From Actinocorallia sp. API 0066 (GTDB lineage Bacteria > Actinomycetota > Actinomycetes > Streptosporangiales > Streptosporangiaceae), in the NCBI RefSeq assembly GCF_020991275.1, contig NZ_JAJLQY010000009.1, positions 186,001-250,000 on the forward strand: a stretch of DNA of 64,000 nucleotides, written 5' to 3'. How positions within the stretch are numbered: position 1 is the stretch's first letter; the number at the start of each line of letters is the position of its first letter. Position numbers and translations under genes: made by a program. Positions 1-8,581 of the stretch are shown piece after piece. The notes beneath the pieces are model-generated. The model saw only the letters and a program-made list of their open reading frames with translations. It was not told the origin of the DNA and searched no databases.

Positions 1-914
1 ACGACGCCGAGCGTCCGCTCCAGCGGGTTGTCGCGCAGTTCGACGCCGCCGATCCGGCGCCGCTCCAGGGTGACGCTGCGCCGGGTGAACAGGCCGCGTT
101 CGGCGAGCAGCGAGCCCTGCCCGGCCTCCCCGTTGGGCACGGACCGCAGTTGGAAGTCCCAGTTGAACCAGGCGAAGACCAGCACTGAAAGCAGCGGCAG
201 CGCAAGCACGATCAGGGCGGCGGCCAGCACGCCGAGCAGAGGCGACAGGCCCAGGACGGTGTCGCCCAGGTGGCTGAGGGTGCCGTCGGAGATCAGGCCG
301 ACCTCGTTGCTCAGGTTGTAGGCGGTGCCCAGGACGCTTCCGGCGAGCGCGAACGGCGTCAGCAGGTAGGCGCCGCTGAGCGGGGCGTACCAGGACCAGC
401 GGGGCTCGGCGCGCGCGATGATCTCCGGTCCCGCCTCCTCCGGCGCCGCGCCCTCGGCGGCGCCCGTCTCCGCGCGGCGCCGCAGCAGGGCCTCGCGCAG
501 CCGCTCGGCCTCGGCCCGGGTGACGCCGTCCAGCACGCCCTCGTCGCCGCCGGACGCCGCGTCCACGCGCAGCACGGCCAGGCCGAGCAGCCGGTGGGGG
601 AGGCTCGTGCTGATGTCCACGCCGCGCACGCGTTCCAGCGGGATCGACTTCACCGACCGTCCGACGAGCTGGTGGCGCAGTTCGAGCCGGTCCGGGTAGA
701 GCGTGTAGGTGAACGACCACCAACGGACGGCCTGGTGCAGCAGCCCCATCGCCAGGCCCGCGAGGGTGAAGTAGACGGCGACGTTGAAGCCGCTGATGAG
801 CAGCCCGCTGACGGCGACGACGAGCAGCGCGGCGAGCTCCCGCAGCGCCGTCGCCACACAGCTGACAGGGCTGAGCCTGCGCGTGTCCCCCTCCACGGCC
901 GGGCCGTCGCTCAT
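1..914 (-). CDS. PH-domain membrane protein, larger subunit (YdbT-like), 3' end cut by window
   Basis: Larger member of a bacterial PH-domain (DUF304/bPH_2) membrane protein pair; the left edge removes its C-terminus after about 304 codons. From the ATG at 914 it begins MSDGPAVEGDTRRLSPVS, then two hydrophobic segments (about residues 24-58) and a first PH-like unit containing YTLYPDRLELRHQLVGR and SIPLERVRGVDIS. A charged linker, more membrane segments (about 170-245) and the start of a second PH unit (RGLFTRRSVTLERRRI) follow. The start overlaps the stop of the upstream small PH gene by 4 bases (ATGA), so the two are translationally coupled. YdbS/YdbT pairs are membrane proteins of poorly defined function. 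The identification is from fold-typical repeats and the pairing; no function is assigned. Confidence 0.8.
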   Translation of the reverse strand, partial: MSDGPAVEGDTRRLSPVSCVATALRELAALLVVAVSGLLISGFNVAVYFTLAGLAMGLLHQAVRWWSFTYTLYPDRLELRHQLVGRSVKSIPLERVRGVDISTSLPHRLLGLAVLRVDAASGGDEGVLDGVTRAEAERLREALLRRRAETGAAEGAAPEEAGPEIIARAEPRWSWYAPLSGAYLLTPFALAGSVLGTAYNLSNEVGLISDGTLSHLGDTVLGLSPLLGVLAAALIVLALPLLSVLVFAWFNWDFQLRSVPNGEAGQGSLLAERGLFTRRSVTLERRRIGGVELRDNPLERTLGV

Positions 915-1405
915 GTGGCGTCGTCCCGGAGGTCGTGGGCGCGGTGCGCGAGCTGGGCGGCGAGGCCCGTCGCGATGCCGACCGGCAGGCCGGTCAGCTC
1001 GGACGACCCCTCGTGCGAGGCCGTGCTGATCTTGAGGGTGGCGAGGTCGAGCAGCCGTTCCAGCCAGCTCTGCTCGGCGTCGACGGTCTGGATGCGGCTG
1101 ACGGGGACGAGCAGCCACTCGCGGTTCAGCCACCCGACCGTCGTGTAGACGACGTCGGCGCTGACCTCCCAGCGGTGCACCCTGTACCGCCACAGGGGGA
1201 TCACCAGGACGGCGAGGACGCTGAGCGCGCCGACGGCCCAGGGCAGCCAGACCGGCTGGAAGTCCCAGCGGGCGCCGACGGTCCAGCGGGCGAAGCCGTA
1301 GGAGACCCCGGTCAGCACGGCGCCGCCGACCAGGAGGTCGGCGGCCCACTTGATCACCGCCCGGCCCGAGACCCGGTGCGCGGGCGGGCGCAGCAGCGAA
1401 GTCAC
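911..1405 (-). CDS. PH-domain membrane protein, small subunit (YdbS-like)
   Basis: A 164-residue membrane protein with two hydrophobic helices near the N-terminus (about residues 22-40 and 52-70), followed by one bacterial PH-like (bPH_2) domain. Family-typical stretches are WEVSADVVYTTVGWLNREW and VPVSRIQTVDAEQSWLERLL, with the usual ending in a short helix. It is the first gene of a two-gene unit: its TGA overlaps the ATG of the larger partner by 4 bases. Proteins of this type occur next to each other throughout Actinomycetota and Firmicutes, and their biochemical role is not established. The start at 1405 gives the normal family length. Confidence 0.85.
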   Translation of the reverse strand: MTSLLRPPAHRVSGRAVIKWAADLLVGGAVLTGVSYGFARWTVGARWDFQPVWLPWAVGALSVLAVLVIPLWRYRVHRWEVSADVVYTTVGWLNREWLLVPVSRIQTVDAEQSWLERLLDLATLKISTASHEGSSELTGLPVGIATGLAAQLAHRAHDLRDDAT

Positions 1406-1465
1406 GATCTCACCCTATGCGCCCGGAAGACCGTTCCTCCGTCCAGGCCGTCCCCGATCGTGGGG

Positions 1466-2791
1466 TCAGTCGGGGCGGCGGGCGCCGAACATGATCTCGT
1501 CCCAGGACGGCACGCTGGCGCGCCGGTTGCGGGCGGGGCGCTTGCGCGGGCGCGGCTCGGGCTTGGGCGGGGCGGTGGCGGCGGGCACCGGGGCGGGCTG
1601 CGGCTTGGGCTTCACCGGCTCGGGCGGCAGGACGGGCTCGGGCTCCGGCGCGGGCGTCCGCACCGGCTCGGCGGCGGCCGGGGCGGGCTGGCGCGGCTCG
1701 GGCGCGGGCGGCGCGACGGGCTCGGCGGGCGGCGCGGCCTCGGCCACGGCGGCGGGCTCCCGTGGCGCGGGCGGCGTGACGACGACGGCGGCGGGCTCCG
1801 GCTCGGCGGGCGGCGCGGGCGGCGTGACGACGGGCCCCGGAGCGTCCTCAGCGGCCTCAGGACGGTCCGGGGTGAGCGCGGCGGGCCCGGGCTCGGCCGG
1901 GGGCGCGGGCGCCTCCTCGGGCGGGCTGGGCGGCGCGGGCGCGGCCGGGGCCGTCGCGTCGAGCAGGGCGCTCAGCGCGTCGAGGTCGGGCACCTCGGCG
2001 GCGCGCATCTCGCGTTGGAACCGCTCGGGCGTGAACGGCTCGGGGGACAGCGGCGGGGTCGGCAGCGACGGCAGCGCGTCGTCCAGGTCGGGCCGCTGGC
2101 TGAACGGGGCGGGCACCGGGCGGCCGGCGGGCGGGTCGCGGCGCTGGTCGGAGACGATCTTCATGGCGGGACGGCGCAGCGGCGTCACCGTGTCGGCGGG
2201 CGGCTCCGGCTCCTCCTCACCGAGGAAGATGAGCCGTGACGCCTCGTCGTCCAGGGCGCGGACCGCGCGGCGGCGCGGGTCGAACTTCCACTCGGCGGCG
2301 TGCGGGCGCCCGGCGTCGTAGAAGGACAGCCGGATCTGCCAGGTGTTGTCCTCGCACTTCCAGGCGTCCCAGGTGACCTCTTCCAGGTCGGCGCCGCGCC
2401 TGCCGAGGCGTTCCTCGACGAGCTCGCCGAGCGGCGGCCCCGGGGTCGGCTCGCCCGGCGTGCGCACGACGCAGCGCTGCGCCTGCTGCGCCATGTACTC
2501 GCGCTCCTGCAGGACCGGGCCCTCGAACCACCGGACGCGCTCCACGGGGATGCCTGCGGACTCGGCGATCTCCTCCGCCGTCTCCCCGGCGCGGATGCGG
2601 GCCTGGATCTCCTTGGGGCGCAAAGGGCTCTCCACTTCGATCTCGAACTGACCGAGTCGGGAGAAGTGCCCGCGGACGGCGGCGCGCAGCCGATCGTCCA
2701 CCGGCAGGGTGAACCGGGTGCCCCGGCCGGCGGTGGCCAGCACGAGGTACGAACCGTCCTCGCTCACCGCCACGAGGCGCAGCTCCTGCAT
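1466..2791 (-). CDS. sepH: Septation protein SepH
   Basis: SepH is an actinobacterial cell-division protein that binds FtsZ and promotes filament assembly at the septum; it is cytoplasmic. The conserved N-terminal DUF3071 domain starts MQELRLVAVSEDGSYLVLA and carries a helix-turn-helix-like stretch at about residues 58-90 (RPKEIQARIRAGETAEEIAE). A long Pro/Ala/Glu-rich disordered linker (about 180-415) leads to the conserved tail SVPSWDEIMFGARRPD. The ATG at 2791 is chosen because the family begins exactly at MQEL; the reading frame stays open for 29 more codons upstream. At 441 residues the length is unexceptional. It stands alone between the PH pair and a convergent-free spacer of about 340 bases. 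Confidence 0.93.
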   Translation of the reverse strand: MQELRLVAVSEDGSYLVLATAGRGTRFTLPVDDRLRAAVRGHFSRLGQFEIEVESPLRPKEIQARIRAGETAEEIAESAGIPVERVRWFEGPVLQEREYMAQQAQRCVVRTPGEPTPGPPLGELVEERLGRRGADLEEVTWDAWKCEDNTWQIRLSFYDAGRPHAAEWKFDPRRRAVRALDDEASRLIFLGEEEPEPPADTVTPLRRPAMKIVSDQRRDPPAGRPVPAPFSQRPDLDDALPSLPTPPLSPEPFTPERFQREMRAAEVPDLDALSALLDATAPAAPAPPSPPEEAPAPPAEPGPAALTPDRPEAAEDAPGPVVTPPAPPAEPEPAAVVVTPPAPREPAAVAEAAPPAEPVAPPAPEPRQPAPAAAEPVRTPAPEPEPVLPPEPVKPKPQPAPVPAATAPPKPEPRPRKRPARNRRASVPSWDEIMFGARRPD

Positions 2792-3128
2792 GCGTGTCCT
2801 TCCCAGCCTTGTCCCCGGCCCTGACGCCGTCTGGTGTGACGGCGGGCGCATGCGTCCCTTCCCCCGGATTCCCCGCACGGGCTACCGCCCGAGGTTCTCC
2901 AAGTGTCCCGTCAAGGACGCACCCGCTGCCAGCACCGTACCCGGCATGTCCGAACATCGTCGCTCCGATTCGTCCGGTGTGCTAGTGCCGACGGGTGTCC
3001 GAGTGAGCGGTGTCACCCGGGTCGCGGGGGCAAAGCTGTTCTCCTCCCGCCCGCCAGCATGCCTTGTGCGCGGCCCGCCAGGGGCTGCGCCGCTGGTTTC
3101 TTGTGCGTTCCTTTGCCGCGCGGGGCCG
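2792..3128. other. Intergenic spacer between sepH and the oxidase gene
   Basis: 337 bases without a supported gene. It must hold the sepH promoter (minus strand) and the end of the oxidase transcript. I see GC-rich inverted segments near 3060-3110 that could terminate the oxidase message, but no clean stem with a T-run. The frames open through it show no family-like sequence and no ribosome binding site. Confidence 0.6.
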
Positions 3129-4430
3129 TCAGGATCCGAGGACCTGCTCCAGGTAGGCGTTGCGGAAGAGCCGGTCGGGGTCGAGTTCGTCGCGCAGTTC
3201 GGCGAAGTCGCCGAAGCGGGGGTAGACGCCGGAGAGGTAGGCGGCGTCGCGGGTGTGCATCTTGCCCCAGTGCGGACGGCCGCCGAACGACGTCAGGATC
3301 TCCTCGACGCCCTCGAAGTACGCCCGGTGGTCGTTGCGGTGGTAGACGTGGATGGCGATGAAGGCGGTGCGGCGTCCTTCGGCCATGGACAGCCAGGCGT
3401 CCTCGGAGGGCAGGAGGCGGACCTCGATGGGGAAGCTGATCCGCCAGCCGCGCCTGTCGAAGGCGGCGCGGACCTCGCGCAGCGCCTCGGCCAGGTGTTC
3501 GCGCGGGATCGCGTACTCCTGCTCCTTGAACCGGACGCTGCGGGAGCTGGTGAACACCTTGTAGGAGGTGTCGGTGAAGGTGCGGGCGCCCAGCAGCTTG
3601 GCGGAGATCCCGTTGACGGACGCGATGGTGCCGGGGAACCGCCGGGTGAGGCCCTGGGCGGCGCCGAAGACGGTGTTCGAGAGGAACTCGTCGTCCAGCC
3701 ACGCCTTGAACCGGGGCAGTGGGTCGCGCGGGCCCTCGACGCGGTTGTTGCGCTTGGTGAGGCAGCCCTCGCTGTGCGGGAACCAGTAGAACTCGAAGTG
3801 GTCGTTGGCGGCTTCCAGCTCGTCCAGGCGGGCGAGTACCTCGTCCCAGGTCATCGGTTCCTCCTGGGCGCGCAGGAGGAACGCGGGGACGGTCTGCCAG
3901 GTGATCGCGGTGACGACGCCGAGGGCGCCGAGGCCGACGCGGGCGGCGTCGAACAGGTCGGGCCGCTCGGCGCGCGAGCAGGTGACGACGGACCCGTCGG
4001 CGAGGACGAGTTCGAGCCCGACGATCTGGGAGGCGAGGCCGGCGTGGTCGCGGCCGGTGCCGTGGGTGCCGGTCTGGCTGGCCCCGGCGATGGTCTGCTC
4101 CTGGATGTCGCCCATGTTGGCGAGGGCGAGGCCGTGCTCGTCGAGGAGCTGGTTGAGCCGCCACAGGGGCAGGCCCGCCTCCGCGGTGACGAGGCCGGTG
4201 GCGGTGTCGATGGACCGCACCCCGGTCAGCTCGGCCGGGCGCAGCAGGACGCCGTCCGTGAGCGCGACGCCGGTGAACGAGTGGCCGGTGCCGGGCATCC
4301 GGACCGCGAGGCCGGCCGAGGCGGCGGCGCGCACGGCGGCGGCGACCTCCTCGGTGGAGCGAGGGGTGACCACACGGGCGGGGACGGACGTGTGGTTGCC
4401 CGCCCAGTTGCGCCAGGTTTCCGCAGACAT
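3129..4430 (-). CDS. FAD-linked oxidase of the D-arabinono-1,4-lactone/alditol oxidase family
   Basis: A 433-residue cytoplasmic flavoprotein of the vanillyl-alcohol-oxidase superfamily, closest by eye to sugar-lactone and alditol oxidases. The N-terminal FAD-binding domain has RMPGTGHSF, where His50 is the expected covalent FAD attachment residue, followed by the flavin-loop motif GASQTGTHGTG. The C-terminal substrate domain has the ALO-family signature PHWGKMHT. The start at 4430 lies 6 bases after a TACCCT -10-like hexamer, so the message is probably leaderless. It is divergent from nothing close and is followed by a long spacer. Substrate (arabinonolactone, gulonolactone, xylitol or another polyol) cannot be told from sequence. 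Confidence 0.85.
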   Translation of the reverse strand: MSAETWRNWAGNHTSVPARVVTPRSTEEVAAAVRAAASAGLAVRMPGTGHSFTGVALTDGVLLRPAELTGVRSIDTATGLVTAEAGLPLWRLNQLLDEHGLALANMGDIQEQTIAGASQTGTHGTGRDHAGLASQIVGLELVLADGSVVTCSRAERPDLFDAARVGLGALGVVTAITWQTVPAFLLRAQEEPMTWDEVLARLDELEAANDHFEFYWFPHSEGCLTKRNNRVEGPRDPLPRFKAWLDDEFLSNTVFGAAQGLTRRFPGTIASVNGISAKLLGARTFTDTSYKVFTSSRSVRFKEQEYAIPREHLAEALREVRAAFDRRGWRISFPIEVRLLPSEDAWLSMAEGRRTAFIAIHVYHRNDHRAYFEGVEEILTSFGGRPHWGKMHTRDAAYLSGVYPRFGDFAELRDELDPDRLFRNAYLEQVLGS

Positions 4431-4436
4431 GCGAGG

Positions 4437-4442
4437 AGGGTA
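4437..4442 (-). promoter_or_regulatory. Leaderless -10 element of the oxidase gene
   Basis: TACCCT on the minus strand, with six bases between it and the ATG at 4430. Transcription would start at or next to the start codon. No Shine-Dalgarno sequence is present between them. Confidence 0.5.
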
Positions 4443-4453
4443 GCCGAGACCGA

Positions 4454-5659
4454 TTATGAATAAAGTTCGCGTTTGATGTCGTTGCCCAACCGTGATGAAA
4501 CCAGGAGGCCCAGCGTGGCGGCCACCAGCCCCACACCGAGCGCGAAGCCGAACGCCGCGCCCGAGCCGCGCGCGTCGATGAGCGCCCCGGCCGCCGACAC
4601 ACCGCCCGCGACGCCCAGGCCCACCGCGGTGGACGCCCACGTCAGCCCCTCGGTGAGCTGCCGCTCCGGCACCAGGCGCTCCAGCACCTCGTACGCCGGG
4701 ATGATCGTCGGCGAGATCGCCAGGCCGGAGAAGAAGATCACCACCATCATGAGCGGCAGGCTCTTGATCAGCGCGATCGGCACGAGGCCGAGCGCGAACA
4801 GCAGGAGCCCGAGCCGGAAGCGGCGGGCCAGCGGCCACGTCCAGGTCCGCGCCCCGTACCAGAGGCCCGCCACGCCGCTGCCCGCCGCGAAGCACGCGAG
4901 CAGGACGCCCGCCAGCGCCTTGTGGCCCTCCTCGTCGGCGAAGGCGATGGCGCTCACCTCGACCGCGCCGAACACCACGCCGAGCAGCAGGAACACCAGC
5001 GCCATCCCCGGCATGCCCCGGTAGACCAGGGCGGCCCGGCCGCCGCGCCGGGCGGGGGAGGGCGGCGGCTGGCTACGCCACTGCGCGGCGAACGCCAGGC
5101 CGCCCACGAGGGTGAACAGGCCCGCCGCGACGAGCCCGCCGGACGGCGTCACGGCCGTCGCCAGCAGCGTGGCGAGGGTCGGGCCGGTGATGAAGACGAT
5201 CTCGTCGAGCACCGACTCCAGCGCGAACGCGGTGTGCAACGGCGGCTTGCCGGGCGGCGCCAGCAGATGCGACCAGCGGGCCCGCACCAGCGCCCCCATC
5301 GAAGGCGACGTGACGCCCACGAGGATGCCTGCGGGGAACAGCGTCCAGGACGGCGCGCCCAACTCCGCGCACAGGATCAGCGCCGCCATCGCCGCCGCGT
5401 TCGCCGTCACCAGCGGGACGAGGACGCGGCGCTGCCCGTGCCGGTCCACCAGCCGGGCGACGAGCGGCGAGACGACCGCGTAGGCCACCTGTGTCGTCGC
5501 CGCGACCGCCCCGGCGAGCGCGTACCCGCCGTGCGTCCCGGTGACCATGAGGACGATGCCGATCCCCAGCATCGACATCGCCATCCGGCCCACCAGGCCG
5601 GCGGGCACGAACGATCGCGCGCCGGGCTCGGCGAACAGGGCCCGGTACGGATTCGCCAT
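4454..5659 (-). CDS. MFS transporter
   Basis: A 401-residue integral membrane protein with about twelve hydrophobic segments and the MFS loop motif between helices 2 and 3 (ARLVDRHGQRRVLVP). The start is set at the ATG at 5659 because GGGGG lies 8 bases upstream; the in-frame GTG at 5668 sits directly against that Shine-Dalgarno. The C-terminal half repeats the fold after a basic loop (about residue 200-215). It resembles drug or metabolite exporters of the same type as the second MFS gene at 21874. Substrate is unknown. It is transcribed divergently from the transglycosylase gene at 5739. Confidence 0.85.
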   Translation of the reverse strand: MANPYRALFAEPGARSFVPAGLVGRMAMSMLGIGIVLMVTGTHGGYALAGAVAATTQVAYAVVSPLVARLVDRHGQRRVLVPLVTANAAAMAALILCAELGAPSWTLFPAGILVGVTSPSMGALVRARWSHLLAPPGKPPLHTAFALESVLDEIVFITGPTLATLLATAVTPSGGLVAAGLFTLVGGLAFAAQWRSQPPPSPARRGGRAALVYRGMPGMALVFLLLGVVFGAVEVSAIAFADEEGHKALAGVLLACFAAGSGVAGLWYGARTWTWPLARRFRLGLLLFALGLVPIALIKSLPLMMVVIFFSGLAISPTIIPAYEVLERLVPERQLTEGLTWASTAVGLGVAGGVSAAGALIDARGSGAAFGFALGVGLVAATLGLLVSSRLGNDIKRELYS

Positions 5660-5726
5660 CGAATTCACCCCCGAATCGGCAACCGTACCGGTCGTCCGAA
5701 AACGCCGGGGAAGGCGGCTCGCCCGC

Positions 5727-5732
5727 TAGCCT
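5727..5732 (+). promoter_or_regulatory. Leaderless -10 element of the transglycosylase gene
   Basis: TAGCCT with six bases before the GTG at 5739. There is no Shine-Dalgarno in the gap, so a leaderless message is the simplest reading. Confidence 0.5.
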
Positions 5733-5738
5733 GGCGCG

Positions 5739-6830
5739 GTGCGCAGAGATCGGCTGGTGACCACGGCGGCCGCCGTGGCGGTCCTCGCGGTGACCGCCGC
5801 CGCCGTGTGGCTCGCCGTCCGCCTGGGCGCCCCCGAGCCCGTCCAGGACGGCCCCGGAGGCGCCGCCGCGCCCCCGGCGACCGGCGCCGACCCGGTGCCC
5901 GTGGCGCAGCGTGTGGCGCCGCTCAAGCGGGTCGTCGTGCCGGACGTGCTGGCCATCGTGGCGGCGGGGATCGATCCGGCCAAGGCCAGGCGGATCAGGG
6001 CGCTGGGCAAGGTCGCCGACGTCGTCGCGGTGGACGGCGGCGCGGTCACCCTCCAGGGCGAGCGCGTCAACGTGCTCGCCGTGGACCCCTCGGACTTCCG
6101 GGCGTGGACCCCGCCCGTCACCGCGCGCACCCAGGGCCTGTGGACGGCTCTGGCGGACGGCAGGTTCGTCGCCTCCTCGGCCCGCGCGAAGGACCTCGGG
6201 CTGTCCCTCGGCGCGGCCTACCGGATCACCGGACGGCAGTCGCCCGAGGTCGTCCTGGGCGGCACCGCCCCCCTCGGCCTGCCCGACGTGGACCTCCTGG
6301 TGAACGAGGAGACCGGCGCCGCCATGGGGCTCGTCCCGGACGTCGCCCTCCTGGTGAACGCGCCCGGGATGCCGCCCGCGGAACTCGTCGCCAAGGTCAA
6401 GACGATCCTGGGCAAGGGCGCCACCGTGGTGAACCTGCACACGTCAGGCAAGGGGAGCACCGCAGGCAACTACCTCGACCTGTACAAGCGCGCCGCGACG
6501 ACCTGCCCCGGCCTGTCCTGGACGGTGCTCGCCGCGATCGGCCAGGTGGAGAGCGACCACGGGCGCAACGTCGGCCCGTCCAGCGCGGGCGCGCTCGGCC
6601 CGATGCAGTTCATGCCCGCCACCTGGAAGAGCTACGGCGTGGACGGGGACGGCGACGGCACCGCCGACATCATGAACCCCTTCGACGCCATCCCCTCGGC
6701 GGCCAACTACCTGTGCGCCTCCGGGGCCCAGCGGGACCTCTACAAGGCGGTCTTCGCCTACAACCACGCCGACTGGTACGTCCGCAAGGTGCTCGCCCTC
6801 GCGGACGCCTACGCCCGCCAGTTCTCATAG
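5739..6830 (+). CDS. Lytic transglycosylase (SLT/MltB-like) with an ABC-permease-like extracytoplasmic domain
   Basis: A 363-residue exported cell-wall enzyme. Residues 9-30 are a signal anchor, followed by a Pro/Ala linker to about 58. Residues about 60-235 resemble the extracytoplasmic core of MacB/FtsX-type ABC permeases ([35 protein letters not shown]). Residues about 245-360 form a lytic transglycosylase domain with [11 protein letters not shown] (catalytic Glu271), [10 protein letters not shown] (287-296) and [10 protein letters not shown]. Cys256 and Cys326 may pair. Lytic transglycosylases cleave peptidoglycan glycan strands with formation of anhydromuramic acid. The two-domain combination is unusual; the N-terminal assignment is by eye and less secure than the catalytic domain. 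Confidence 0.8.
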   Translation: MRRDRLVTTAAAVAVLAVTAAAVWLAVRLGAPEPVQDGPGGAAAPPATGADPVPVAQRVAPLKRVVVPDVLAIVAAGIDPAKARRIRALGKVADVVAVDGGAVTLQGERVNVLAVDPSDFRAWTPPVTARTQGLWTALADGRFVASSARAKDLGLSLGAAYRITGRQSPEVVLGGTAPLGLPDVDLLVNEETGAAMGLVPDVALLVNAPGMPPAELVAKVKTILGKGATVVNLHTSGKGSTAGNYLDLYKRAATTCPGLSWTVLAAIGQVESDHGRNVGPSSAGALGPMQFMPATWKSYGVDGDGDGTADIMNPFDAIPSAANYLCASGAQRDLYKAVFAYNHADWYVRKVLALADAYARQFS

Positions 6831-6833
6831 GCT
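6828..6833 (+). promoter_or_regulatory. Leaderless -10 element of hemH, overlapping the upstream stop codon
   Basis: TAGGCT overlaps the TAG stop of the transglycosylase gene and lies seven bases before the hemH ATG. The gap lacks a ribosome binding site, which suggests that hemH has its own leaderless transcript. Confidence 0.45.
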
Positions 6834-6840
6834 TGCCGGC

Positions 6841-7722
6841 ATGGACGCGCTGCTGCTGGTCTCCTTCGGCGGCCCCGAGGGCCCCGACGACGTCATGCCC
6901 TTCCTGGAGAACGTCACGAGGGGCCGGAACGTGCCGCGCGCGCGTCTGGCGGAGGTCGCCGAGCACTACCACCACTTCGGCGGGGTCAGCCCGATCAACG
7001 GCCACTGCCGGGCGCTCAAGGCCGAGCTGGAGAGGCTGGTGGACGTCCCCGTCTACTGGGGCAACCGGAACTGGGCGCCGTTCCTCACCGACACCGTCGC
7101 CGAGATGGCCGCCGACGGCGTCACCCGTGCCACCGCGTTCGTCACCTCCGCCTACAGCGGCTACTCCTCCTCCGGCCAGTACCAGGAGGACCTCGACCGC
7201 GCCGTCGCCGCCGTGCCCGGCGCGCCCGAGATCACCAAGATCCCGCCCTACTGCCTGGAGCCCGGCTTTGTCGGCGCGTTCACCGAGGCGGCGAAGGCGG
7301 CGCTGGCGGAACTGCCCGGCGCCCGGCTCGTCTTCACCGCGCACAGTGTCCCGCTGGCCCAGCCCGGACGCCCCGACTACGAGGCCGAACTACACGAGGT
7401 CGCGCGCAGGGTGCACGCCGCCAGCGGCGCCCGGGGAGGCTTCGACCTCGTCTACCAGAGCCGCAGCGGGCCGCCCTCCCAGCCGTGGCTGGAGCCCGAC
7501 GTCCTCGACCACCTCGCCAAGCTCGCCTCCGACGGCACGGACGCCGTGGCGCTGGTGCCCATCGGGTTCGTCTCCGACCACATGGAGGTCCTGTTCGACC
7601 TCGACGTGGAGGCCCGCGACCGCGCCGCCGACCTCGGCGTCCGGCTGGTGCGGGCGGCGACGCCGGGCACCGCGCTCGCCCCGCTCGCCCGCGACCTGTA
7701 CGCGCGGCACGCCAAGCCCTGA
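6841..7722 (+). CDS. hemH: Ferrochelatase (actinobacterial coproporphyrin III type)
   Basis: Inserts Fe2+ into the porphyrin; in Actinomycetota the substrate is coproporphyrin III and the enzyme (also called CpfC) feeds the coproheme route to heme. It is cytoplasmic, 293 residues, shorter than most homologues. The opening [17 protein letters not shown] is family-typical. Metal-site residues are His168 in FTAHSVP and Glu249 in [13 protein letters not shown]. Only two cysteines are present (in INGHC and PPYC), so the [2Fe-2S] cluster described in some actinobacterial ferrochelatases cannot be formed by the usual four-cysteine set. The next gene, suhB, follows after ten bases. Confidence 0.93.
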   Translation: MDALLLVSFGGPEGPDDVMPFLENVTRGRNVPRARLAEVAEHYHHFGGVSPINGHCRALKAELERLVDVPVYWGNRNWAPFLTDTVAEMAADGVTRATAFVTSAYSGYSSSGQYQEDLDRAVAAVPGAPEITKIPPYCLEPGFVGAFTEAAKAALAELPGARLVFTAHSVPLAQPGRPDYEAELHEVARRVHAASGARGGFDLVYQSRSGPPSQPWLEPDVLDHLAKLASDGTDAVALVPIGFVSDHMEVLFDLDVEARDRAADLGVRLVRAATPGTALAPLARDLYARHAKP

Positions 7723-7732
7723 AAGGTACCCA

Positions 7733-8578
7733 GTGACCAGCGACTCTGGTTCAAGCGACTCTGCCACGAGCGACTCCGCATCAAGCGACTACACAGCGCT
7801 GCTCGACCTCGCCGTCGCCACCGCCCGGGAGACGGGCCGGATGCTCATCGACAAGCGCCCGGCGGGCGGCCCCGACGTGGTGGCGACCAAGTCCAGCGCC
7901 ACCGACGTGGTGACCCAGATGGACCAGGCCGCCGAACGGCTCATCCGCGAGCGGATCGGCGCGGCCCGGCCCGGCGACGCGTTCCTCGGCGAGGAGGAGG
8001 GCGTGACGAGCGGCACCACCGGCGTGCGCTGGGTGGTGGACCCGATCGACGGCACCGTCAACTACCTGTACGACCTGCCCGACTGGGCGGTGAGCATCGC
8101 CGCGGAGGTGGCCGGCCGGCCCGTCGCCGCCGTTGTGGAGGTGCCGCGCCGGGGCTGGACGTTCACCGCGACGCTCGGCGGCGGCGCCCACCTCAACGGC
8201 GAGCGGGTGCGCTGCTCGACGGACGTGCCGCTGGGCCGCGCCCTCGTCGCGACCGGCTTCGGGTACGCGCCCGAGCGCCGCGCCGCCCAGGCGCGGGTGC
8301 TCGCCGGGGTGCTCCCGAACGTGCGGGACATCCGGCGTAACGGGGCGGCCGCCATCGACCTGTGCATGGTGGCCGCCGGAAGGGTGGACGGCTACTACGA
8401 GCGCGGGGTGCAGGCGTGGGACATCGCCGCGGGACGGCTGCTCGTCACCGAGGCGGGGGGAAGGGTGGAAGGGCTGGGGGGCGTCCCCGCGGGGAACGAG
8501 CTGACGATCGCCGCCGGTGCCGACCTGTTCGGCCCGCTGCACGATCTGCTGGCGCCGCTCGACCCCGCGAGGGACTAG
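7733..8578 (+). CDS. suhB: Inositol-1-monophosphatase family protein (SuhB-like)
   Basis: A Mg2+-dependent phosphatase of the IMPase/FIG superfamily, 281 residues, cytoplasmic. It has the metal-binding motifs LGEEEG (about 85-90) and DPIDGTVNYLY (Asp103 and Asp106), and the C-terminal QAWDIAAGRLL. Likely substrates are inositol phosphates; some members act on nucleotide phosphates. The GTG at 7733 follows GAAAGG by a few bases. Codons 3-20 are a Ser/Asp-rich tail (SDSGSSDSATSDSASSDY) encoded by a tandem 15-bp repeat and are not part of the fold. In M. tuberculosis, suhB also stands near the DUF4193-dut block, which supports the name. Confidence 0.88.
   Translation: MTSDSGSSDSATSDSASSDYTALLDLAVATARETGRMLIDKRPAGGPDVVATKSSATDVVTQMDQAAERLIRERIGAARPGDAFLGEEEGVTSGTTGVRWVVDPIDGTVNYLYDLPDWAVSIAAEVAGRPVAAVVEVPRRGWTFTATLGGGAHLNGERVRCSTDVPLGRALVATGFGYAPERRAAQARVLAGVLPNVRDIRRNGAAAIDLCMVAAGRVDGYYERGVQAWDIAAGRLLVTEAGGRVEGLGGVPAGNELTIAAGADLFGPLHDLLAPLDPARD
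7739..7792 (+). repeat. 15-bp tandem repeat in the suhB 5' coding region
   Basis: Three full units start at 7739, 7754 and 7769, each AGCGACTC/T followed by a variable triplet pair, and a partial fourth unit is at 7784. The period is 15 bases, so changes in copy number add or remove five residues without shifting frame. Confidence 0.85.
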
Positions 8579-8581
8579 CGG

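Noticed and set aside
3013-4602. 529-codon open frame opposite/overlapping the oxidase gene
   Set aside because: Arg/Pro-rich shadow frame; the oxidase frame has clear FAD motifs.
4922-8578. Open frame of 1218 codons on the plus strand
   Set aside because: Runs in the wrong frame through the MFS (antisense), transglycosylase and hemH genes and then becomes the suhB frame. It is an effect of very high GC content; only the last 281 codons are a gene.
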